From Hyalangium versicolor (GTDB lineage Bacteria > Myxococcota > Myxococcia > Myxococcales > Myxococcaceae), in contig NZ_JAHXBF010000002.1 in NCBI RefSeq assembly GCF_020103695.1, positions 186,001-250,000 of the forward strand: a stretch of DNA of 64,000 nucleotides, read 5' to 3'. How positions within the stretch are numbered: position 1 is the first letter of the stretch; every line of letters starts with the position of its first letter. Below are positions 7,568 through 16,291 of the stretch, piece after piece. A model generated the notes under the pieces. It ran no database searches. It worked only from the letters and a program-made list of their open reading frames with translations, and had not been told where the DNA came from. Position numbers and translations under genes: made by a program.

Positions 7568-8959
7568 ATGCTCTCGCTCCTCCTGGTTACCACTCTCGCG
7601 GCGGCGCCCGCTCCTCGCGCCACCGCATCGGCGAACACCGTCGTTCACATCCCCCGGCTCGACAAGCTCTCCGGCCTCAACGCCTTCATGTCGCGCGCCG
7701 GTACCTATGCCGCCCTGGCTCGCCCCTCCACCTGGAGCCCCGAGTTCCATCCCTTCCTCTCGCTGGACCCGATGCGCCCCGAGTCCCTCTCCACCGTGGG
7801 CATCGATTCCACCGCCTCCGCCACCCTCTCCTATGTGACGCGCGGGAAGATCTCCTGCGTGCGGCTCACCGACGCCAAGCTCTTCCAGGCCAAGGCCCAA
7901 GAGGCCCTCGCCACCGGTGGTGAGGTGAAGACCGCCACCTCCAAGGGAATCACCACCGCCAGCGCCCCGCGAGGCACTGGACGTGCAGGCTACGCCCTCA
8001 AGGGCCAGGACGTGTGCTCCTTCGCCACCCTCTATGATGATGACGATCTCCTCAATGAGACGGTGAAGGTCCTCGGCAAGGCCCCCGCTCCCGACGCGCG
8101 GCTCGGCAAGCTGCCCGGCGCCGTCTATGTCCTCCAGGGCTCGCGGATGGCCCTCGGCCTCGACGGCACCCCCGAGGGTCTCCAGGTCGATGGCACCGCC
8201 ACCCAGCTCCCCCTGCCCCCCTTCCAGTCCTCGAGCGCCAGCCCCTATGGCGCCATCACGCTCCCAGGTCTCCTCTTCAGCCGCGCGCAGGTAGCACCCG
8301 CCGGACTCACCCAGGCCGTCGGCTCGGTGCGCGCGAGCATCCAGCAACTGTGCACCGAGTGCCCCTCGGATCAGGTGAACGCCGTCACCCAGGCCCTCAC
8401 CCAGCAGCTCACCGGACACCTCCTCGTGCTCGTGGACAGCGTGCAGGTGAAGGCCTCGCTGCGCACTCCCGAAGGCCGCTTCTTCGCCCCTCGCCAGGTC
8501 ATCGCCGCCGAGGTGAAGGACCCCTCCAAGGTGAAGGAGGCACTCGCCCCCCTGGCCCGCTTCCCCGGTGCCCAACCCCTGGAGGACGGGTACGCACTGG
8601 CCCTCAAGGGCGGCTCCGTCCTCGTGCGGCAGAAGGGCAACCACCTGCTCATCGGCAATGACGAGGCCGTCGTGAAGGGCCTGCTGCAATCGCTCTCGGA
8701 CAAGGGCGCGAAGCTGCCTCACGCCGTCGACTTCACCGCGGACCCCAAGCGCATGGCCCGCGCGCTCTCCCAGGTGTCCCTCATGGACATCATGTCCAAC
8801 CAGCAGCTCGCCGGCCTCTTCGCCATGAGCACCGAAGTCGGCCCGCTCCTCGCCAACAGCGAGCGTCTCAGCGGGTGGCTCGACAGCGCCCCCGGCGGCG
8901 CCCACCGCTTCTCCCTCTCGTGGGCTCTCCCCGCCTCCAGCCCCAAGCCGTCCCCCTGA
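7568..8959 (+). CDS. Secreted hypothetical protein
   Basis: A 463-aa protein that I do not recognise. With the start at 7568 it begins MLSLLLVTTLAAAPAPRATA, a clear signal peptide; the in-frame start at 7538 would bury this behind ten residues. The mature part is rich in Ala, Leu and Ser, with segments such as VRQKGNHLLIGNDEAVVKG that recall DUF3352-like secreted proteins, but this resemblance is weak. Two Cys in the first third could form a disulfide. It stands alone, between a probable terminator and the promoter region of the M4 protease. Confidence 0.8.
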   Translation: MLSLLLVTTLAAAPAPRATASANTVVHIPRLDKLSGLNAFMSRAGTYAALARPSTWSPEFHPFLSLDPMRPESLSTVGIDSTASATLSYVTRGKISCVRLTDAKLFQAKAQEALATGGEVKTATSKGITTASAPRGTGRAGYALKGQDVCSFATLYDDDDLLNETVKVLGKAPAPDARLGKLPGAVYVLQGSRMALGLDGTPEGLQVDGTATQLPLPPFQSSSASPYGAITLPGLLFSRAQVAPAGLTQAVGSVRASIQQLCTECPSDQVNAVTQALTQQLTGHLLVLVDSVQVKASLRTPEGRFFAPRQVIAAEVKDPSKVKEALAPLARFPGAQPLEDGYALALKGGSVLVRQKGNHLLIGNDEAVVKGLLQSLSDKGAKLPHAVDFTADPKRMARALSQVSLMDIMSNQQLAGLFAMSTEVGPLLANSERLSGWLDSAPGGAHRFSLSWALPASSPKPSP

Positions 8960-9201
8960 GCCGGGAGACCTCTCAGGTCCCCCCCCTCTGGATCTGCCGG
9001 CCAGGAGTGCTAGCATCCAGGAAAACTACGGCTCCGCTGAAAGGCCCGGCGGACTTTCCTCTCGTGACTCAAGAATCACGTGGGCCCAGTACCGACTCAC
9101 ACCTACTTCCACTTATTTAATCCCACGACGCAACACCTTTCACTCCACGCCGATAATCCGGTTGTCCCTCACACATTAATCCCCCACTTCAGAGGCATAC
9201 C

Positions 9202-11349
9202 GTGACCATCCGTCGCCTTGATCAGACCCCCGTTGCTCCCACCACCCGCTCGACGGAGACGCAGCCGAGCAACACCGTGAAGTCCGCCACGCCGCAGGCC
9301 CGCAACACGGTGGCCGACACGTCCGGCTTCACCCCCGCCACCAAGGCGCTGACGAACCTGACGGGCGCCGCGGCCCGCGAGGTTCCCCTGCCCGGCCCGC
9401 TGTCCCCCACCAGCAAGGAGGGCCAGGCCGCCATCCAGACCACGCTGAGCTACCTGAACCAGCAGAACTCGGGCGGCGCGAGCCTCGCCTCGCTGCGCGG
9501 TGGCAACGGCCCCTCGTTCGACGCTTCCAAGGCCTTCACCCCGCGCACCGTGGAGCGCGATGAGCTGGGCATGACGCACGTGCGCATGGACCGCACGCAC
9601 GAGGGCGTCAAGGTGTTCGGCGAGCAGGTCATCGGCCACCTGGACCGCGACGGCAAGATGGACAGCGTCACCGGTGAGGCGTCCGTCATCCCCGAGGGCC
9701 TGGGCACCAAGCAGCTGAAGCTCTCCGAGAAGGACGCGCTGGCCATTGCCCAGAAGGACTTCGCGGGCAAGACGGACAAGGCCCCCGTGCTCGAGAAGGT
9801 CATCTTCCAGGACGCCGAGGGCAAGTATCACTCCGGCTACCGCGCCGAGCTGACCAACACCACCGAGGCCAACAAGAGCCCCCGCCGGATGAACTACCTC
9901 ATCGACGGCGACACGGGGAAGGTCGTCGAGAAGTTCAACCAGATGGGCGGCATCGAGAAGCCCAAGGCCGGCGCCACCTCGCCGTCCACCGTCACCGGCA
10001 CCGCTTCCCCGAACGCGAAGATCGAGGACCTGAAGACCACCAGCTCGAAGATCACCCTCACGGATGACGTGACGATCGACAAGCTGAAGCTGGACCTGGA
10101 CCTGGGCCACACCTACCGCGGTGACCTGGTGGTGAAGCTGACCAGCCCCTCGGGCAAGACGGCCACCATCAGCGACCGCGCGGGCGGCAGCGCCGACGAC
10201 ATCAAGGGCTCGTTCGACCTGAGCCAGTTCGCCGGTGAGAAGACCAAGGGCGACTGGACGCTCACCGTCGAGGACAAGGCCAAGGCGGACACGGGCACGC
10301 TGAAGAGCTGGACGCTGACGGCCACCGCCAAGGCGGAGGAGCCCCAGCAGCCGCCCCCGACGACGGGCGGTGCGGACGACAACACGCTCTACAGCGGCAA
10401 GGTGGACCTCTCCACGAAGCAGAACGCGGACGGCACCTACAGCCTCGAGGACAGCACCCGCGGCTCGGGCGTGGTGACGAGGGACGCGCACAACGCGGAC
10501 GATGCCTCCAAGGCCACCGACTTCAAGGACGCCAACAACGTCTGGGGCGAGGCCAAGGATGACCCCCGCAGCAAGGCCGCGGTGGACGCGCACTACGGCG
10601 CGGAGATGACCTACGACTTCTACAAGGACATCCTCGGCCGCAACTCGCTGGACGGCAAGGGCGAGAAGCTCATCTCCAACGTGCACATCGAGAACAACCT
10701 GGTGAACGCGTACTGGGACGGCACGCAGATGAACTACGGTGATGGCGACGGCAAGGACTCCGGCCCGCTCACCACGCTGGACATCGCCGGCCACGAGATC
10801 ACCCACGGCCTCACCGAGCGCACCGCGGGCCTCATCTACAGCGGCGAGTCCGGCGGCCTGAACGAGGCCATGAGCGACATCATGGGCACCGGCGTGGAGT
10901 GGTACGCCAGCCAGAAGAACCCGTCGGTGAAGTTCGACTTCTCCGTGGGCGAGGACGCCTGGACGCCGACCAACGGCGACCCGAACGACGCCCTGCGCTA
11001 CATGAACGACCCGACGAAGGACGGGTACTCGGTCGACAACTACAAGAACTACCCGAAGCAGACCGAGGTGCACGGCTCCAGCGGCATCGCCAACAACGCC
11101 TTCTACCTGCTGGTCCAGGGCGGCACGAACCGCACCTCCAAGATGGAAGTGAAGGACGGCATCGGCATGGAGAAGGGCCTGAAGATCTTCGGCCGCGCGC
11201 TGACCACGTACATGACGCCGAAGACCACGTTCTCCCAGGCGCGGGATGCCTGCATCAAGGCGGCCACGGACCTGTACGGCGCCACCTCCGCCGAGGTGCA
11301 GAAGGTCAAGGACGCCTGGAGCGCGGTGGGCGTCGAGACCAAGAAGTAG
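9202..11349 (+). CDS. M4 (thermolysin-family) metalloprotease with internal P-domain
   Basis: A 715-aa zinc protease precursor. Order: an unstructured Thr/Pro-rich N-terminus without a signal peptide (1-110), FTP propeptide motif (~113-160), PepSY-like propeptide (~170-245), a P/proprotein-convertase beta-sandwich (~273-376; GHTYRGDLVVKLTSPSG), a Pro-rich linker, then the catalytic domain (~395-715). Zinc ligands are His531 and His535 in HEITH and Glu555 in GLNEAMSD, 20 residues on as in thermolysin; His624 (HGSSGIANNAF) matches the transition-state His. The start is GTG at 9202 with AGAGG 6 bp upstream. P-domains usually lie C-terminal to the catalytic domain; here it lies before it, so propeptide cleavage would probably release it. 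Confidence 0.93.
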   Translation: MTIRRLDQTPVAPTTRSTETQPSNTVKSATPQARNTVADTSGFTPATKALTNLTGAAAREVPLPGPLSPTSKEGQAAIQTTLSYLNQQNSGGASLASLRGGNGPSFDASKAFTPRTVERDELGMTHVRMDRTHEGVKVFGEQVIGHLDRDGKMDSVTGEASVIPEGLGTKQLKLSEKDALAIAQKDFAGKTDKAPVLEKVIFQDAEGKYHSGYRAELTNTTEANKSPRRMNYLIDGDTGKVVEKFNQMGGIEKPKAGATSPSTVTGTASPNAKIEDLKTTSSKITLTDDVTIDKLKLDLDLGHTYRGDLVVKLTSPSGKTATISDRAGGSADDIKGSFDLSQFAGEKTKGDWTLTVEDKAKADTGTLKSWTLTATAKAEEPQQPPPTTGGADDNTLYSGKVDLSTKQNADGTYSLEDSTRGSGVVTRDAHNADDASKATDFKDANNVWGEAKDDPRSKAAVDAHYGAEMTYDFYKDILGRNSLDGKGEKLISNVHIENNLVNAYWDGTQMNYGDGDGKDSGPLTTLDIAGHEITHGLTERTAGLIYSGESGGLNEAMSDIMGTGVEWYASQKNPSVKFDFSVGEDAWTPTNGDPNDALRYMNDPTKDGYSVDNYKNYPKQTEVHGSSGIANNAFYLLVQGGTNRTSKMEVKDGIGMEKGLKIFGRALTTYMTPKTTFSQARDACIKAATDLYGATSAEVQKVKDAWSAVGVETKK

Positions 11350-11360
11350 TCAGCCTCCGG

Positions 11361-11393
11361 GCTGGCGTCAGGCCGGACGCTCCTGACGCCAGC
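11361..11393. terminator. Bidirectional terminator hairpin overlapping the M50 gene stop
   Basis: GCTGGCGTCAGG and CCTGACGCCAGC form a perfect 12-bp stem with a 9-nt loop between the convergent M4 and M50 genes. The stop codon of the minus-strand gene (11368-11370) is inside the left arm. Confidence 0.7.
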
Positions 11394-12522
11394 GCGGCCA
11401 GCCTCCTCCGCGCTCCTCGGAGGACAGGTGGAGTTCCACCGCCGCGTTGAGATCCTCCGCGTCCACGGTTCCCACCAGCCGCCCCTGCTCCAGCACGAGG
11501 AGCAGGGGCGGTTGTGCTTCCACCATCTTCCGCATCGCCTGCCACGCGTTGTCCTCGGGGGCCACCTCCACCGCCGGCCGCACCCGGTCTCGCACGGTGA
11601 TGAGGGAGCGCTCCGGTTCGGAGACCTGCGTGAGGTCCTCGAGCAACACCCACCCCACGGGCCGATCGTTCTCGATAGCGGGGAGCGCGGGCTTCCTGGC
11701 GCGGCGCAGATCGCCCAGGGCCTCCGCCCCGGAGCTGCTCAGTTCCACCCCGTGAAACCGGGGCGTCATCACCTGCTCCACATGGAGTTTCTCGAGCACC
11801 TGGCGCAGGAGCACCTGGCGGGACTCCGCCTCGGCGCCCGTGAAGATGACGAAGGCGACGAGCCCGAGGAAGGGGTTGAGGGAGAGCAGCGCCAGCAGGA
11901 AGAACACCAGCGCGAGCCCCTTGCCCACCCATGCGGCCACGCGCGTGGCGCGCACCAGGCCCATGCGCCCCACGAGCAACCCCCGCAGGATGCGCCCACC
12001 ATCCATGGGAAAGGCAGGCACCAGGTTGAAGGCGCCGAGGAAGAGGTTGAGGCCTCCCAGGTACGAGAGGGCGAACCGGGGATTGAAGGCGCCGGACTCG
12101 GGCAGCAGCCACGCGACCGCGAGGAGCAGGCCCCCCAGCCCCAGGCTCGTGAGCGGACCCACGAGCGCCATGAGCACTTCGTCCCGAGAGCGCTGGGGCA
12201 GCTCCGTCACTTCGGACACCCCGCCGACGATCATCAGCGTGATGGAGCGCACCTGCCCTCCGGTGCGCAGTGCGTAGAGGACGTGGGCCATCTCGTGGAG
12301 GAGCACCGAGGCGAACAGGCCCACCGCCATCCCGAGGCCCCAGAGCAGGGGCACGCCGCCCACCAGCTCCGGCGGCACCTGCGCGGTGCGAGCGGCTTGC
12401 CGGAAGACGCCTCCATAGAGGAACGCGAGGAGAGGCAGCACGAGGAGCAGGGAGAAGTGGATGCGGATGGGGATGCCCCGGAACGAGCCCACCTGGAACG
12501 CACCACGCCTTCCTCGCATCAC
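11368..12522 (-). CDS. M50 family (site-2-type) intramembrane metalloprotease with CBS domains
   Basis: A 384-aa polytopic membrane protease. Zinc-site HEMAH at residues 76-80 lies in a hydrophobic helix and the third ligand Asp174 is in the family motif FPMDGGR. About six membrane helices span residues 20-240. The C-terminal 130 residues carry a CBS pair (from QVMTPRFHGV), typical of the Rip-like group that regulates activity through nucleotide binding. Family members cleave anti-sigma factors or other membrane proteins; the target here is unknown. The start at 12522 (MMRGRRGAFQVGSFRGIPIRI) fits the family. Confidence 0.92.
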   Translation of the reverse strand: MMRGRRGAFQVGSFRGIPIRIHFSLLLVLPLLAFLYGGVFRQAARTAQVPPELVGGVPLLWGLGMAVGLFASVLLHEMAHVLYALRTGGQVRSITLMIVGGVSEVTELPQRSRDEVLMALVGPLTSLGLGGLLLAVAWLLPESGAFNPRFALSYLGGLNLFLGAFNLVPAFPMDGGRILRGLLVGRMGLVRATRVAAWVGKGLALVFFLLALLSLNPFLGLVAFVIFTGAEAESRQVLLRQVLEKLHVEQVMTPRFHGVELSSSGAEALGDLRRARKPALPAIENDRPVGWVLLEDLTQVSEPERSLITVRDRVRPAVEVAPEDNAWQAMRKMVEAQPPLLLVLEQGRLVGTVDAEDLNAAVELHLSSEERGGGWPRWRQERPA

Positions 12523-12621
12523 CGCCTCCTGGGAGAAGACTCCGGCACACGGAAAAGCTCCGTCGTGCCAGGGAGGGAAGCACGTGGCGGGAGAGGGCCT
12601 TGCTGGCCGCTCGTGGAGCGC

Positions 12622-12999
12622 TCAGGGCAGTGAGCGCAACACGTCCGAGATTTCGGGAGCGAACGAGGTCCCGTGCTCGCGCACCTCGTGGAGATCCACC
12701 TCGGAGAACTTCACCGAGAGCTCCCGCGCCCCGAAGAGGCCTCGACCCTGAGGGACGATGAGCTCGTAGCGCACGGCGCCGAACCGGTGCTCCCCCGAGG
12801 CGCAGTGCTCCATGTGGCGCATGGGCGTGGCGAGAACGAAGGGCTTCTGTTGCGCCCGGTGCTCCTTGGCCAGCCGCTCCTGGATGGCGTAGCGGTCTCC
12901 CCCGCTCTGTTCCTCCTCGCGCCGGGCGAGCGCGAGGAGGTCCGGAAGGCTTTCGAACTTCGCGAGCAGCGGGGCGGTCTCTGCATCCTTCTGGCTCAT
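12622..12999 (-). CDS. Hypothetical protein
   Basis: A 125-aa soluble, charged protein with no recognised domain. The first half is helical and rich in Glu/Arg (ALARREEEQSGG), the second half beta-like with HRFGAVRYELIVPQGRG. The start at 12999 (MSQKDAET) has GAGGGG just upstream; the longer ORF to 13044 is not needed. It lies 99 bp upstream of the M50 protease gene on the same strand, so the two may be cotranscribed. Confidence 0.7.
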   Translation of the reverse strand: MSQKDAETAPLLAKFESLPDLLALARREEEQSGGDRYAIQERLAKEHRAQQKPFVLATPMRHMEHCASGEHRFGAVRYELIVPQGRGLFGARELSVKFSEVDLHEVREHGTSFAPEISDVLRSLP

Positions 13000-13084
13000 A
13001 TCCCCCTCGTTTCTGAGAACTCCGGGAGTATATGCGGCCGCCATTTCCAGAATGGAACCGCCCGTGCGCTGCCCGCGAAGAAGC

Positions 13085-15958
13085 TCACCGGCGCAGGATG
13101 GTTCCCCTGAGGCCGCTGAACCAGACCTTCCCTGAGCTCGTCGCGAAGACGCCTTGCAGTCCGAGGCCCGTTCCGCTGCGCACCGGCGTCCAGACCGTGC
13201 CGTTCCAATGGATCACCGTGCCCTGATCACCCACGGCCCAGACATCGTTCGGGCCTGTTCCGTGGATACCGTTGAGACCCACGGAGGTGTTCGTGGGCAC
13301 CTGCGCCCAGGAGGTGCCGTTCCAGTGCATCGCCCTGCCGGAGAAACCCACCGCCCACGCATCGGTCGGGCTCGCCACCCAGACCGCCTCCAGCGTGTCC
13401 GCCATGTCGATGGTGTAGTTGGTCCACGAGGTGCCATCGAAGTGGAACATCGTCCCGCCGGATCCCACCGCCCACACGTCGTTCGGGCCCGAGCCGTGGA
13501 CGCTGGTCAACCAGTTCAGCCACGAGGGCGGCTGCATCTGGGTCCATGTGGTCCCGTTCCAGTGCAGGAGGAACCCCGGGCCGACAAACCAGACATCGTT
13601 CGGACCGCTGCCCCAGATGTCATAGATCGTCGTGCCATTGGGGTAGTTGCCGAAGAAGCCCAGTCCCTCTTTCATCTGCTGGCCGTCCCAATACATGTGC
13701 TTCCAGCGCGTCCCGTCGAAGTGGGACACGGTGCTCCAGGCCCCCGAGGCCCAGACATCATTCGCGCCACTGCCCCACACGCTGTAGAAGCCCGTCCGAT
13801 AGCCGGCCACCTCCTCCAGCCAGGTCCACTCGGCGCCGTCCCAGTGGAGCAGCCCTTCGTCGTCCGCCGCCCAGCCGTTGTCCGGCGAGTCCATCCACAG
13901 CTCATAGACGATGGCGTTGCCTCCTGGCCCGGGATTCTTCGGCCCCAGCAGCTCCCACTCATTGCCGGCCTTCAGGCGCGTGAACGTGCCCGACCATCCT
14001 GCCGCCCAGACGTCCTGAGGTGACGTGCCCCAGATACCGATCATCGGATCCGGCCAACTGGGAGCGTCGAACTGAACCGTCTCGAGGGAACTCCCGTTCC
14101 AGTGCTTGATCCAGAGGCCCGTGAACCACACGTCGTTTGGCGAGCTGCCCCAGGCGGCGGTGAACCAACCACCCTCGCCGTCGTAGTTCACGGTGGTCCA
14201 CGTGCTCCCGTTCCAGTGCTGGATCGTGGACTCGTTGCCCATGATCCACACGTCGTTCGGCCCGAAGCCGAAGACGCCGTACAGATAGAACCCGTCATCG
14301 TCGCGCCAGGCGAGCTGGGTCCACGTGGTGCCGTTCCACTGCCTCACGACGCCTCGGGTTCCCACGACCCACACGTTCGTCGGCGACGACGCCCACACGC
14401 CGTACAGGTCCTCGCTCGTGCCACTGGCGAACGGTTGCCACTGCGTGCCGTTGAAGTGGAGCATCGTCCCGCCCAGCCCCACGGCCCAGACATCCGAGGG
14501 CCCGGTGCCAAACACGTCGCGCAGCGTCGGCTGGAGCGTGCTGCCGGGCCGCACGGCCGTCCACGCCGTCCCATTGAAGCGGACGATGCTGCCCTGCGCC
14601 CCCACCGCCCAGATGTTCTGAGGCCCGCTGCCCCAGATGCCGTTCAGGGCGTTGGGGGTGCCGCTGTCAACGGAGCGCCAGCGCACCCCATCCCAGTGCA
14701 GGACCGAGCCTTGTGGTCCCGTGGTCCAGATATCCGAGGGACTGCTGCCCCACGTGTCCGTCTGATCCACTCCGTGCGGCATCGGATTGAACCAGCAGGT
14801 GCCCCCCACATCACAGACGCGCTCGGCATCGCACGTGACGGTGGACTCGGTGACGACCTCGAGTTGCGGCCTCAGCGCTGGATTGGCTGCGTACTCCTTG
14901 CTCCACAGGCGGAGGCCGTCCGACGAGGTCGGTACCAGCGCGAAGCCGAAGATGCCGTTACGCTGCACCTTGCTCGAGACGTCCACCTCCACCCAGCTCC
15001 CGGAGGTGATGCTCCCCAGATCCACGATCGCCGGGCCGATTCGCGGCGGGCGGGTGGCCCAGGTCGTCGAGCTCTCGCGCAGCTGATAGGTGTCCACCGG
15101 GTAGACGGCGGGGCCGTCGCTCGTGCCATCCCAGGCGTAGAAGCGCAGCTTCGCGCTCTTCACCTGCCCCACCAGCGAGTCGAACGCGAACCGGAAGTAG
15201 GTCTCCGTCATCGGCGAGGCATCCGAGTAGAGCCAATCGGTCGCGCCTCCCACCGTGCCTGGAGAGGACTCGGACAGTTGGGTGTCATCCACGGGAGAGA
15301 AGGTGAAGAGCCGCGTCCTCACTCCCGGTGCGCAGGTGTCACCGCCACCCTCCGTGGAGATGACGAGCTGTGGCCGCAGTGCGGCCTGGGTGCTCTCTCG
15401 CGAGTAGAAGTCCACGCCATCCGTGGCCGTGGGAACCAGGGCGAAGGCATAGACTCCGCTGCTCCGCACGATGGAGCTCACGTCGTACTCAACCCACGTG
15501 TCGACCGGAACGGCGCCTACGTCCGCCACCGGCGTGGCCCCGTGCGAGGGCCGCGTGTTCCACGTCACCGTCTGCTCGTCCCACGGTGTCGAGGTGGTGT
15601 AGAGCTGCGGCCCGTCCGAGCTGCCGTTGAACGCGTAGAGCCGCAAGGTGGCCTTGCGGATCGTCCCGCTCGAGACGGGCACCTGGAAGCGCAGATAGGC
15701 CTCGGCGCGAGGAGAGCCATCCGTCTGCAGGTCCGCGGTGGTGCCTCGATTCGCGTTGGGAGCAGCCTCCTCCACATAGGCATCTGCCACCGGACTGACG
15801 CTGACGGTGGTGCCGAGTTCCTGTTCCCGAGCGCCCTGCTCGGGTTCCGGCCCGGCTGCCTCGGGCTCGTGCCCGTCCGTCACCGCTCCGCCACACCCCA
15901 CCCATGCCACCAGGGCCATCAGGAGTCCCGCGCTCCTGGGCCACTTCCTCCATTCCAT
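13085..15958 (-). CDS. Surface lipoprotein: two DNRLRE domains plus 14 DVWAVG-type propeller repeats
   Basis: A 957-aa predicted lipoprotein. The start at 15958 (MEWRKWPRSAGLLMALVAW) gives a signal sequence ending in VGCGG. Two DNRLRE beta-sandwich domains follow (about 48-180 and 190-318), each with a WDEQTVTWNTRPS / STTWATRPP motif. From ~395 to the end run about 14 repeats of roughly 40-45 residues with the core GxGPNDVWAVGxxGTxxHWNG, the pattern of myxobacterial beta-propeller surface proteins. A much longer in-frame ORF (to 16882) reads antisense through the divergent gene and is rejected. Role unknown; adhesion or polysaccharide binding are possible from DNRLRE relatives. Confidence 0.85.
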   Translation of the reverse strand: MEWRKWPRSAGLLMALVAWVGCGGAVTDGHEPEAAGPEPEQGAREQELGTTVSVSPVADAYVEEAAPNANRGTTADLQTDGSPRAEAYLRFQVPVSSGTIRKATLRLYAFNGSSDGPQLYTTSTPWDEQTVTWNTRPSHGATPVADVGAVPVDTWVEYDVSSIVRSSGVYAFALVPTATDGVDFYSRESTQAALRPQLVISTEGGGDTCAPGVRTRLFTFSPVDDTQLSESSPGTVGGATDWLYSDASPMTETYFRFAFDSLVGQVKSAKLRFYAWDGTSDGPAVYPVDTYQLRESSTTWATRPPRIGPAIVDLGSITSGSWVEVDVSSKVQRNGIFGFALVPTSSDGLRLWSKEYAANPALRPQLEVVTESTVTCDAERVCDVGGTCWFNPMPHGVDQTDTWGSSPSDIWTTGPQGSVLHWDGVRWRSVDSGTPNALNGIWGSGPQNIWAVGAQGSIVRFNGTAWTAVRPGSTLQPTLRDVFGTGPSDVWAVGLGGTMLHFNGTQWQPFASGTSEDLYGVWASSPTNVWVVGTRGVVRQWNGTTWTQLAWRDDDGFYLYGVFGFGPNDVWIMGNESTIQHWNGSTWTTVNYDGEGGWFTAAWGSSPNDVWFTGLWIKHWNGSSLETVQFDAPSWPDPMIGIWGTSPQDVWAAGWSGTFTRLKAGNEWELLGPKNPGPGGNAIVYELWMDSPDNGWAADDEGLLHWDGAEWTWLEEVAGYRTGFYSVWGSGANDVWASGAWSTVSHFDGTRWKHMYWDGQQMKEGLGFFGNYPNGTTIYDIWGSGPNDVWFVGPGFLLHWNGTTWTQMQPPSWLNWLTSVHGSGPNDVWAVGSGGTMFHFDGTSWTNYTIDMADTLEAVWVASPTDAWAVGFSGRAMHWNGTSWAQVPTNTSVGLNGIHGTGPNDVWAVGDQGTVIHWNGTVWTPVRSGTGLGLQGVFATSSGKVWFSGLRGTILRR

Positions 15959-16291
15959 GTCACGCCCCCATGCCGTCCGACTCGACGGTGAGTGCGTGCA
16001 CACGATGTGCCCTCCTCGGGGACGCCTGTAGAGAAGCCAACGCGAAGGTAGCCACTGGGAGTGGGGCAAAAGCCTTCCACTGCCATGCCAGGACTCTCGC
16101 CGTGAGGAGCACTCTTGGCTCCCGCCCGAAGAAACGGTGTGCCCAGAGCGCTGGAACGCTGGCCGCGCATCTCGAATGGGCTCGAGCTGCAAAGAATTGG
16201 GGAACCGGGCCCCCTCACCGAGCGTCAGTCCCGCGTGGCTGAGTGCCCACTCCCTCCAACTTTGCGACGAACGACAACGGAGACCCTCTCG
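15959..16291. other. 333-bp divergent intergenic region
   Basis: The spacer between the divergent propeller lipoproteins must hold both promoters. I see no confident -35/-10 or -24/-12 pair. The only structure noted is a small hairpin, CCACT-GGG-AGTGG, at 16052-16064. No coding potential is evident on either strand. Confidence 0.4.

Noticed and set aside
11361..11393. 12-bp inverted repeat as transposon end
   Set aside because: Single copy between convergent genes; best explained as a bidirectional terminator.
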